A stretch of 64,000 nt of DNA from Tolypeutes matacus. Taxonomy: Eukaryota > Chordata > Mammalia > Cingulata > Chlamyphoridae. Under the pieces are notes generated by a model. That model made no database searches. It saw only the letters and a program-made list of their open reading frames with translations, and was not told where the DNA came from. The DNA is taken from assembly GCA_026826555.1 (NCBI GenBank), contig JAKSZT010040235.1, forward strand, positions 186,001 through 250,000, read 5' to 3'. Below, one piece after another: positions 54,850 to 64,000 of this stretch. The position numbers and the translations under genes are program-made. How positions within the stretch are numbered: position 1 is the stretch's first letter; the number at the start of each line of letters is the position of its first letter.

Positions 54850-55000
54850 TTAGGGAGATTTCTATTTTCTTTTCTGGGCACGATTTATCGATGCGTTTCC
54901 CAAAGTGCCGCAGGGAAGGTTATGGGACTTCTGGGCCACAGTCAACTAACGGTCAATGGCCTTGGGGGGAGGGGTGGTGGGGTGGGTGTGGCCTGCAGGC
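54850..55000. promoter_or_regulatory. Candidate regulatory island
   Basis: GATTTCTATTTTCTTTTCTG, CGATTTATCGATGCGTTTCC and GTCAACTAACGGTCAATGGC (MYB-like CTAACGG) form an AT-richer non-repetitive stretch. TATCGAT is a palindromic element. Confidence 0.3.
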
Positions 55001-55204
55001 CAAGGGTAAGGCCAGGAACTCACCCCAGAGGAAGGGGTGTGAGTGGGGGATTGGCCCCCGTGGGCGTTTCTCCCAGGGGTCACTCTGCTTACCCCGGATC
55101 TACTGCTCCTTGAAATCGCCGTGCACTCCAGAAGACGTCGAGGGGAGGACGAGGCGCCCGTCTCCCCTCCCTCCCCTCCCTACCCCTCCCCTCCCTCCCT
55201 CATC

Positions 55205-55500
55205 CGAGCCCCTCACTTTGACACATGGGGCATTTTGCAAGGAAAGGGAAGGAAAAAGAAAGGAGTCCACTGCCGCCATGCGCTGTCCCTCTGTAACAAA
55301 AGTGATTCTGTGCTGGAGAAAAGGAGAGAGGGTTATGAGAAAACTTCCCATTCCAGGGTTGTACATTTGGAGGGAAAATGCTGGGCCTCGTGGGTCGGGC
55401 CAGGGGCTGGCACAAAAGCCCCTTTGTTCCCCCCCAGAGCCCGACAATGGCACAGAAAGAAATTATCTTTTCAGCAAAGGATTGAGCAGGCGTCCCGGCC
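55205..55500. promoter_or_regulatory. Candidate distal enhancer, about 36 kb upstream of NOTCH1
   Basis: Non-repetitive AT-richer block with ACACATGGGGCATTTTGCAA, TCTGTAACAAAAGTGATTCT, AACTTCCCATTCCAGGGTTG (TEAD-like CATTCCA), CCCCTTTGTTCCC, CCGACAATGGC (SOX-like) and AATTATCTTTTCAGC. It is bounded by GC-rich pyrimidine runs. Confidence 0.4.
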
Positions 55501-55794
55501 TGGGCTGGCCCATTTCCATGCTGCGAGCAAGCGCGACTGCTGGTGGGGAGTGGGGGTCCTCTCTTCGGGCCCCATCTGCTCCCCTGCCCCTCTCCCACCC
55601 CAGGTCCTGGCTGGCGGCTGGGAGGAGGGGGCAGCAGTGCTGGCAGGAGCCACTGGGGGAGGGGGCAGTGCTGACCCTCCCCTGCCCCGGGAGCTGGCAG
55701 CCCTGCTGGGGACAGAGGAGGGGGCCCTGGCAAGGGCCTGCTGGGTGCCAGGGGGCACACAGGGCCTTGGCACAACTCTGCCAGATAAGACACA

Positions 55795-55850
55795 ATTGTC
55801 CTCATCTTATGTATGAGGAAACTGAGGCCAGTAGGCAGCTGCCCCCCCAC
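55795..55850 (-). repeat. MIR/L2-like fragment (antisense)
   Basis: CTTATGTATGAGGAAACTGA followed by GGCCAGTAGG, the inverted MIR/L2 core. A similar trace lies near 56540 (GACAGATGGGGAAATCGAGG). Confidence 0.5.
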
Positions 55851-56559
55851 TCCGGGGCTGGCTCCTCTTTGCCCCCCACCCTGGGAAAGGGATGCTATCA
55901 GAGGAAGGGTCTCCACCCCAGCAGCCATCAGTGGCAAGCACGCAGCCCCAAACCAGCCTGCTGCTCTTACCTGCCCGCCTGGCCCAGGCCCAGCTCGTAC
56001 CCGAAACTCCTGGGTTTCAACCTTCCCACGTCCAAGATTGGGGCTGGGGAGGCCCCCACCCAGATCAGTCCCCCCCACTGCTCCTGAGAGCGTAAGCTGG
56101 GCCCCGTGGGGTGGGGTGGGCCTGCGGGGGCCAGGAAGGGGCCAGGTGGGGACAGGCCTGGGCAGGCTCCAGCTGGGGCCCCTGTGGGTCTGGGGGAGGG
56201 GCCACCGCAGGCCTGGCTCGGCACAGGTGGAGAGGGAGCAGGGCCCCTGCATGTCCCCGGACCTCACCCTGCCGAGGGCCCTTGTCCCGGGAGGGCTCAG
56301 GGTGGCCCAGAGCTGGGAGGAGGCGCAGAGGGCTCTGCTCCCCGCTCCCCACGCCTGGGAGAGGTAGGGGCCCAGGTGGAAGGAGATTGGGGGTCGTAAA
56401 TGCCCCTGGACAGGAGGGGAAGGGGGCTGGGCTGGTGGGAGAGTGTGAACTGCCCTGGGGCTGGGGGCTTCTCCCTCCTCCCCTCCCCCACCCACCTGCC
56501 TCCCCTTCAGGCCAGGAAACTTTTGGGAGGATTCATTGACAGATGGGGAAATCGAGGCC

Positions 56560-59284
56560 GGGGAGGCAGGCTGGCTTGAGGTTCAGGAGGGATAGCTGGG
56601 GGGCCGGTTCCTGCTGCCAGGCTCCAGTCTGAACCCAGGCCACTGGCGCAGGGTGCGGTCAGGGCCCCTGGCAGCGGCTCAGCCCCTGGACTGCCGCTTC
56701 TGCCTCCATAAAAGGGGGTGGCAGGCCTGTCTGTTGGGGCCAACGGCCGTCCATGAGCCCGGGCCTGGCACGTCACCCCATCCCCATCCCCACCCCAAAG
56801 CCCATAGCAGAGTCCAGGTGACCGGGAAGCAGACGGACAGACAGACAGATGGACCCGCCACCGCCGGGGGAGGGGAGAGGTGTTCTGGGGCAGGGGCCAC
56901 CTGGACCCCCACGTGGCAGGAGGGGCAGGGTCAGACGACCTCTGGCTGGGTCAAAACTGGGCAGAGGGGTCAGCCCCTGAGCCTGCAGCCCCCAGCCTGG
57001 CCCTGCTCTGAGGGGCGTCGTTCTCCATGACCACGGCTGTCCCCACGGAGCCCCCACCCGGCAGCTCAGGCTGCTCTGGGGGGATCCTCACAGGGCCTGG
57101 GTGGGCAGCTATCCCACCAGCCCCTGCGTGGCAGACAGCCCCGGAGCTGGGGGAGGGGTGTGCAGCCGCCGAGGCACCTCCCCAAGGTCCCGGGGTGCCT
57201 GCCGTGGGGCTGAGCCGGGCTCCGGCGTATCCCCGAGCACTTTGCTCTTGCCGCAGTGCACCCCTCGCCACCCCCCGGCCCTGTGGTCGGCTGTGCAGGT
57301 CCCCGTGTGGGCCCCCTACCTCGCCCCGCGCCTGACCTCTGGGGGCCTCCCCGCTCCAGCAGGGATTTTTGGGAACCACGGGCCTGGCCCCAGGGGGGAG
57401 GAGGGAGGGCACCCAGCCAAGTCGAGGAGGGGGCTCCCTGGGGGACGGGGTGGGCCCACCACCCAGTGGGGGAGCTGTGGGGGGTTCTGTGCCCATGGGC
57501 CATCGTCCCCTCTCCCTGGGCCTCCACACACAGGGCTGGGGGCGCACCTGCGACAGGCTAGTGATGGCACAAAGGCCTTCTGTCCCCAAGGGCCGTCAGC
57601 ACAGGGGTCATCAAGGCAGAGCCGAGCCCACTGGACGGTCTGGAGCCAGGGGCTCTGCCCTGCCCGCCCACCTTTCCCTTCCCCCAACAGGCCTCAGTTT
57701 CCCACCATGAGGCAGCCCCACAAAGCTCTCTGATGGTCCCCAGATCCCAGGGGTCAGAGCCCTCAGGGCCCCAGACCACAGGCCTCTGGCCATGCGGGGT
57801 GGTGAAGGGGACTCAGGGCGGGCAGCATCCTGCCAGAGCCTTCTCTGCCCACCCCAGGCCCCTGCTGGAGGCCAGGCTGAGCACTGGGTCGGGGAGGTGG
57901 TGGACCGGCAGCCTGGGGGCCCTGCCAAGCCCAGAGCTCAGGGTTCGGACACCCAGCTACCTGCGGCAGGATCCCCACTGCCCAGGCACCTTCCCAGCAG
58001 CCCTGTCGGCAGGCGAGGCGGTGTCCTGGCATCCTGTACAGGCAGGGCCGCTGCCCAGCCTGGTCTGGGTGGAGAGAGGGTCAGTGCTGGCCCCCTACCC
58101 AAGCCGAGGCCGAGGGGAGGTGGGCAGGCAGAGGCCCACTGTGCCTGGGCCTCCTGCCCTCACTGCCAGGCTGGGGGCTACAGGGCCTTGGGGATAGCCC
58201 AAGAGCTGCCACCCCAGGAGCTGCTGACGGGTCTGAGTGACAGACCCCAAATGGGAGGTCACCCGAGGCGAGGCTGAACGCATCAGGCCTGGGAGAAACC
58301 GCCTGGCAGGGAGCAATTCTCCCTCACCAGGCGCCATCAGGGTGGGCTTCCCAGGGGAGGTGGCCTTGGGGGCCGGACAAGACCGGCCCTCCCGGGTCCC
58401 GTTGGAGCCAGGAAGGGTCCTCTTTGGGCTGGTGACACGGCATGGGGTGTGTGGAGGGGCTGCTGCCTGCCACCCCATCCCTCCACTCACTCCCGGGCAG
58501 TCTTGAGTCTCGGGGCAGTGATTTCTGGAGCCGGGCGGCGGCGTCACCAGGGTGCCCTGGGGGAGGGAGGGGCGCACAGACAGGTGGAAGCAGAACACCT
58601 GCCACCCAGCCTGGGATGTGGGAACCCAGCTCTGCCGGGCGCCCGCAGCCACTCTGATCCCACGAGGAGGAGGAGATGGTGGGGAGGTGCGGGGAGCAAT
58701 GGCTCCCCTGGGGGTCGGGAGGCCCCGCCGGCCTCCAGGTGGGCTTCTCGCCCGTCGGGTTAATCTTTCCCCACAGTGCAGCTCTCGTTTAGCTCCGGGC
58801 CTGTCCTCTAGGCACTCAGCTGACCCCTCCCCATCTGTCTTGGCGAAAAAAAGCAGGTCTCATGGGAGGCCAAGGACAGCCCTGCGGAGGTGGGGGTCCA
58901 GCCCTCGTCCAAGGTCCCCACCATCCCCTCAACAAAGTTCTGTTGCTCTGGGTTGAGCCGACTTCGTGGTTAGCAGTCATTCACCTTTTAGCGAGAATGC
59001 TCTGCTTGTCTCCAACATGGTCCGATATGGCCCCTGGGGACCCTCCTAAATACTGAGTACCAGCAAAGGGCCCAAACCACTTCCCTGAGACCCCCACTCC
59101 TGCGACTCCCTCCCCCTCTGAGGTCCCCTCCCCATCCAGGACCCCCTCCCTGTCTGATCCCCACACCAGCAAGCCCTGGGCCCTTCCGGCTGAGGTTCAG
59201 GGGCCCTGAAGGCAGTGTGGGGAGAGGGGGCTCAGGGATGACCTGCAGCCCCGTCACAGAGCCCCGGCGGGGGCCAGGAGCACG
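56560..59284. other. GC-rich intergenic DNA, no gene seen
   Basis: Unique GC-rich sequence. A short (CAGA)n tract lies near 56832-56850 (GACGGACAGACAGACAGATG). No exon-like segment or named repeat is clear. Confidence 0.6.
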
Positions 59285-59410
59285 CTGGTCACTTTGCTAA
59301 GCAGCTCCCCCAACCCTCACATCGCCCTGCGAGGCCCCATTTTTATCCCACTTTATAGCCAGGAAAACTGAGGGTTCAGGAGGTTAAGGCAGCTGCCTGA
59401 GCACATCCAC
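59285..59410 (-). repeat. MIR/L2-like relic (antisense)
   Basis: CCCTCACATCGCCCTGCGAG, CCCATTTTTATCCCACTTTA and CAGGAAAACTGAGGGTTCAG follow the inverted MIR/L2 order. Confidence 0.6.
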
Positions 59411-61730
59411 CTGGGAAGAGACCGAGATGGAGTTGCTCCCAGGGGTGCCAGCTCCAGTGTCTGTTCGCACGAATGACCTTCACTGTCCTCCAATGACAGT
59501 GCTCCTGACCAGGGCTCCGTCAGGGACTTGGGGTTGAGCTATTGTGAGTTGGAGAAGCAGAGGCCAAAGGAAGCCAAGCCTGATCCCAGCTCTGCAGCCA
59601 ACTGTGCTGTCCCTGGGAGGTCCTGATGCCACCATTATCACTCTCCCATGACCCCAGCCTACTGCTAGGCCTGACTTGGGGAGGGAGGAAGGAAAGGAGG
59701 TGAGAGGTGCCCACAGGCCTCAGGAAGTCTTATCTGCTTCCAGCTCTAGGCCCTCCCCAGCTCAGGAACCTTCCATGGCTCCCCTGTGCTCAGAGATCTA
59801 AGCTCCCCCTAAATCTGGTGCTCCCCTAACTACAGCCTCATTTCCAGCCCCTCCTGCCGCGGGTCCCCTCTTCTCCATCCCAAACATACTCCATAGTCTC
59901 CCATTCTACATCTAGAGTCACCCCCTCCATCTTCTTGCCTGGTGCCCCCACCCTTCAAAGGGCCGGTGAGCAGGCTCCTCCTCCAGGAAGCCCACAGCCG
60001 CAGCCCCTCCCCTGAGCACCTCAGGCTTATTTGATGTAGGGGCGTGTCCAGGTTCTTCACCCCCACCGGGGAAGAGGGGGAGGTTTTCTGAGGGTCCCCC
60101 AGCCAGTCCATGGGGGAGCCAGGAGCAGACCCCAGGGCTGCCCTAGACAGGCTCTGAGACGTGCTCCTGGAGGGGCCTGGCCGTCCCGTGGGGAAAGCCA
60201 GGCCCAGACACCCCCCACCCCACCATGCTCCGAGGCTGCAGTGCCCGGTTCCCAGCCTCTGCCTCAGGCTGCATCTCTGGGCTCCTGGCCTGCCCAGGTG
60301 CAGGGAGCAGGGGCCACGCTAACCTGCCCGCAGCCGCCCAGGGACCTCCCCAGGCCCAAGGACCTGCCTCTTCAGGCAGCCGCCCCCGCCCCACAGATCG
60401 CACTCCCCATGCTGCAGGGTTGGGAAACCGAGAGTGAGGGGCTGGGCCAGGTGGGTGCGAGTGCCAGGGACATCTGTGCGGGCGCCTCGGGCCGGGCACG
60501 TGTCCCACTGTGCGGTAGCTTAGGCCCTCCCTGCCCGGAGGGCTGCCCGGATTAGTGGCTGCCCGAGGTCCTGGCTGCCTGTGGGAGCACCAGGGGCTGG
60601 GGCAGGTAGGAGAGGCCCAGGGAGCTGTGAGGCAAGGGGCAGTGGGTCACGGCTGCCAATTGCTGGGAGCCCCGAAGCCACACACCTCACTGGCATGACC
60701 TCGCGGCACCCGGGACCTGGGAGGACAGTCCTAGCCCTGGGCTCCGAGTGGTGCATGACAGGCCCCGGGACAGCCATCTGCACGTCGCAGAGACGTGGGC
60801 GAAGCCAGGCTGCCCACCGCAGCCCAGGCTCTCCTCTCTGCGCCCGGCTGTTTCAAGCCTGTACCAGCGGATTCAGGCATTTAGCAGATCCCTGCGGTGC
60901 TCCCCCTGGGTGCAGCCGCTGAGCCCCTGCGCAGAGGACACACCACACAGAGCTGAACAGAACCCCCAGCCCTGGGAGCGGCTCCCCGGTGTGGGGAGGC
61001 AGCTCGGGATCCAGCCAGCTGGAAACTGCGCAGACGGCGTCCGTGGGTGTTGTGCTGGGGGTGCAGTGAGGCCGGGGGAACAGAGAGAGTCCCGGGGGAC
61101 CGGTGAGGGGCCACCTTTTTGTTTGGGTCTGTGCTGAGATGGGTGCGACCAGGAGGACGGGAGGGAGTGCCTCGCTGTGGAGCCCACGGGACCCCGACTC
61201 CATCCCCCCGGGCACCTTCCCAGCCTGGCCCCACAAGAATGGATGGGTCAGTCCTGGCGGCTGCCCTGGGGAGGTCAGCCTGCCCCCGAGAGCAACGCCC
61301 CAGGTTTTGGGGCTGCAGAAACCAGCAGCTGCCCTGGATGCCCGAAGCAGGTGCTTGAGGAGGCTGTGGGCAGAGAGGGACCCGGTGGTCCCTGAACACC
61401 CCTGGTTCTGGACCCCTGCCCACCCCACTCTGGCCAGGAGGAGGGCTTGCATTTCCTGGCAGAGCCATGGGGACAGGCCTGGGGAGGCCAGGAAGAAAGA
61501 GACTGTCAGGGGATGGGGAGCCCCTCCCCAGAAGGCGGGGTTGCCCCTAGGGGACAGGAGCCCCTCCCCGGCTGGCTGCTGGGGCTGACCCTCCCCAGGG
61601 CTCTGGGCTCCCAGCTCTGGGCTCTGGACGTGGGTCTCGTGGGGAAGGTGTGACCGCATGTAAAGAGAGGGGACCCAGGGTGGCCCAGTCACTGTACAGG
61701 AAGGCGTCTCGCAAACCAGTGGACTCAAGA
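59411..61730. other. GC-rich intergenic DNA, no gene seen
   Basis: Unique GC-rich sequence without a recognised repeat, RNA gene or coding exon. Confidence 0.6.
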
Positions 61731-61734
61731 GAAC

Positions 61735-61772
61735 GCATGTATGTGTGTGCATGTGCGTGTGTGCACACATGG
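61735..61772. repeat. TG/CA alternating tract
   Basis: CATGTATGTGTGTGCATGTG followed by CGTGTGTGCACACATG, a short Z-DNA-prone sequence. Confidence 0.85.
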
Positions 61773-61940
61773 GCTGGGGCACACCCTCGTAACTAGGTCA
61801 CTCCCTGAAGTGATGCACTGACAGGTGACCTCACACCTGCTGTGGGGGGCAGCCGTGGTCCCAGGGCGCGATGGCCCCAGCCCAGGATTCCAGAGCGTGG
61901 CCGGCAGAGCAGGTGGGAGACTCGCCCCAGTCCAGCCCCA

Positions 61941-61954
61941 GCGCCCCCTGGAGG
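61941..61954 (-). promoter_or_regulatory. CTCF-like motif (minus orientation)
   Basis: GCGCCCCCTGGAGG on the plus strand reads CCTCCAGGGGGCGC on the minus strand and fits the CTCF core consensus. Binding is not shown. Confidence 0.5.
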
Positions 61955-62086
61955 CACCCAGCTCAAGGGCCTCAGAAAGGGCTTGAGATTGTGCTGGACA
62001 GGGTGTCCCTCCGTGAGGTTGTGCCTGTCTTCTCTGTATCCCTACCCAGAGAAGAGTGCGCACTCCATGAACCTGGGATGAGTGAA

Positions 62087-62410
62087 AGGATGGGTGGGTG
62101 GGTGGATGGATGGATGGATAGATGGATGGATGGATGATGGGTGGATGAGGATNNNNNNNNNNGGACGGAAGGATAAATGGGTGGTTATGTGGGTGGATTA
62201 ATGGGTGGATGGATGGATGGATGGATGAATAGAATAGATAAACGGATGGATGAGTTGGCAAATGGAGGGTGGATGGATAGATGAGTGGATGGGTGGGTGG
62301 GTGAGTGGACGGGTGGGGAGGAGGATGGCTGGATGGACAAGTAACCAGATGAGTAAATGGATGGATGACGGAAGAATGAATGGATGGGTGGGTGGGTGGG
62401 TGACTGGATA
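62087..62410. repeat. (GGAT)n / (GGTG)n microsatellite with gap
   Basis: More than 300 bp of imperfect GGAT, GGGT and GATG tetranucleotide units, interrupted by a 10-N gap. It ends at GGGTGGGTGACTGG. Read on the other strand it is a (CATC)n type tract like that at 45.4 kb. Confidence 0.97.
62153..62162. other. Assembly gap of 10 N
   Basis: Ten N bases inside the tetranucleotide array. Confidence 0.99.
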
Positions 62411-62913
62411 CCAGGCACTGTGGAGCCCCCTGGGAGAGTGAGACAGTCACCAGGGTCTTGGGGTGGTCAATGCTGAGCTGGGGGTGCCAGGGCCTGTGGG
62501 GTGCAGGGAGGCCCCCCACCGGGGCTGAGGCCTGGAAGATGAGCAGCAGTTAGGCCTTGGAAAGCAGGGAGAGTGTTGGAGGCAGGCGCCCAGCCCAGGC
62601 CAGCCCAGGGTATAGGCAGAGAGGGAGGTGAGAGCCTGTTCTCCTGTGGGCCCTCCCTGGCCTGCACAGACCCTGCCCCCGGGGGGAGGGATGGGGCTGG
62701 ACAAAGGTCCTGGTACCACACCGGCCTCAGGGGGAGGCTGGTGTCCAGCCCTGTCCCCAGCCCCCATCGCCCCTGTCGCCCTGGCAGATGGAGGGTCCTC
62801 CTTGGGGTGCCCAGCCCCCTAGGGAGAGGACAGGCCCCGGGGCTCACCCACCACTCCTGCTTAGAGCCCCCAGGGGCTCCTGGACCTCCCTTTGCTCTAC
62901 AAACAGGAACAGA

Positions 62914-62927
62914 CACCAGGTGGCAGT
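62914..62927 (+). promoter_or_regulatory. CTCF-like motif (plus orientation)
   Basis: CACCAGGTGGCAGT closely fits the CTCF core (CACYAGRKGGCAGY). It sits about 970 bp from a minus-oriented match at 61941, so the two point away from each other. Confidence 0.55.
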
Positions 62928-63159
62928 ATGTTGTGGTGGGGGGCCACCCAGGGCCCCCTGAGAGACCCGAGCAGCGGAAGGGCAGGAAGGGTTGCTGGGA
63001 GGCCCCCGCCTGCCCCGAGTTGGTCTCCTCTCGGCACAGACTCCTGAGGCCTGGGCCAGGGGCCCCTGGGGGCCAAGTGCAGCCATCTGCCCCCTTGGCG
63101 TGGAGCTTGGAGACCCTGCGACAGCCAGCTCTGTCCCGCTGCGTCCTGCGTCTGCGTGA

Positions 63160-63830
63160 GAGCGAAAGCTGCCTCCTAATCCCTCCTAATTACAGCCCGG
63201 CCTTCTCACTTCAAAGGGCCCTGCCCCAGGCAGGGAGGGGAGTTTCTGGGTGTCTGTGGGCCCTTCCCCCTTACGCTGGGGTTGGCAGTGCCCTGGCTCT
63301 GTGGGGGAGGAACTCGCCTCCGTAATTGCACCCCAACCCCAATCCCAGCTCCCTGGGCCCCAGCTGACCCTGAGAGATGGGGGTGGAGCCTGGCCTGCCC
63401 CTCCCACTTCTCGTCTGATGCACCCTGTCCCTGACCTCCAGCAGTCTCACCCCAAGGCACTGCCCCCAGCCCTCTCTCTGGAGTCTCCCCCTCCAGGTGC
63501 AGTGGAGTCCCCACCCGTGTGTGGTCCTTCTGACTTCAAGGCCATCCCCGGTTTACTGGTGCACTCCTGGCCGGGGACCCTGACCCCGCCCTGGCCCTCA
63601 GAGTGCCCCCCTCCAAGACCACACGCCCACCCCAAGCAGGAGGCAGGTTGGGGTGCGCTCCCCAAGGCCAGAGCCAGGGCTGTGGGTGGGGGACGGGGGC
63701 CAGGGGCAAGCCTGGCCTCGGGCTCACGGCCAGCAGTTTGCGGGAGGCAGAGCCCAGGGTTCCCAGGCCAGGGATCAAAGGAAGTAGATCCCAGTGGCTA
63801 ATTAGAGGGACAAACACAAGCCCAGGGAGG
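63160..63830. promoter_or_regulatory. Candidate regulatory region with repeated TAAT cores
   Basis: Three separate homeodomain-type sites in GC-rich DNA: CCTCCTAATTACAGC (63182), CCGTAATTGCACC (63320) and GGCTAATTAGAGGGAC (63796). No repeat is recognised. Evidence is motif content only. Confidence 0.3.
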
Positions 63831-64000
63831 CTCCGTGGGCAGGGCCGAGGGCACTGACACCCCAGAGTCATAGGGCGGAGCCGCTCTGCCCCACCCACCC
63901 GGGGAGGCTGGTCAGTCTCCACGGGGCTGGGAAGGAGTGGATGCCAACGCTGGGCCTGGAGCAGAGGGCACCCATGAGGAGAGTGCCAGGGCGTGAAGGC

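Noticed and set aside
54792..56495. Two 431-codon frames on opposite strands (54792-56087 plus, 55200-56495 minus)
   Set aside because: Overlapping long frames on both strands of GC-rich DNA, low-complexity translation and no recognisable family.
43691..64000. Exons of the next gene (EGFL7 in the human order)
   Set aside because: No EGF-type or EMI-type coding segment was found; in human the gene is much farther away.

Overview
The window is mammalian nuclear DNA holding the 5' end of NOTCH1 on the minus strand plus a long stretch of upstream non-coding DNA. Four coding exons are present and intact: exon 1 (signal peptide, 18856-18913), exon 2 (17102-17183), exon 3 (938-1200) and exon 4 (209-547). 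Together they give 742 coding nucleotides, about 247 residues: a signal peptide and EGF-like repeats 1 to 6. Later exons lie beyond the left edge. The species is probably a xenarthran, most likely an armadillo. This rests on a tRNA-derived SINE family (start close to 'aagcggatgtggctcaa', B-box 'gggttcgattccc') present in both orientations, often with clear target-site duplications. The species call is an inference from repeat type.

Layout. 1-208: part of intron 4. 209-1200: exons 4 and 3 with a 390-bp intron. 1201-17101: intron 2 (15.9 kb), GC-rich and nearly free of young repeats, with AT-rich islands that look like regulatory elements. 17102-18913: exon 2, intron 1 (1.67 kb) and exon 1. About 18.28-20.4 kb: the TATA-less CpG-island promoter. 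About 20.4-27.9 kb: GC-rich upstream DNA with a few AT-rich blocks and one decayed LTR. 27.9-43.7 kb: the repeat-rich part, with a LINE-like block, several SINEs, MLT1/MaLR-like solo LTRs, and an old antisense L1 carrying two later insertions. 43.7-64 kb: GC-rich intergenic DNA with microsatellites, a minisatellite with a 100-N gap, a (GGAT)n tract with a 10-N gap, further old LTR and MIR relics, possible enhancers, and two strong CTCF-like motifs near 62-63 kb.

I find no second protein-coding gene. In the human genome NOTCH1 is followed upstream by a long non-coding interval before EGFL7, and this window fits that. The many long open frames are products of high GC content. The likely biology is one gene and its regulatory territory: a CpG-island promoter, candidate intronic enhancers in introns 1 and 2, and candidate distal elements upstream. 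Enhancer and CTCF calls rest on motif content and base composition seen by eye; no alignment was run. I see no novel multi-gene system. The most notable points are a seventh cysteine in EGF repeat 1, a paired SOX and octamer motif in the promoter, an ETS-GATA composite in intron 1, an AT-rich homeodomain-type block just upstream of exon 2, and a divergent CTCF-like motif pair.
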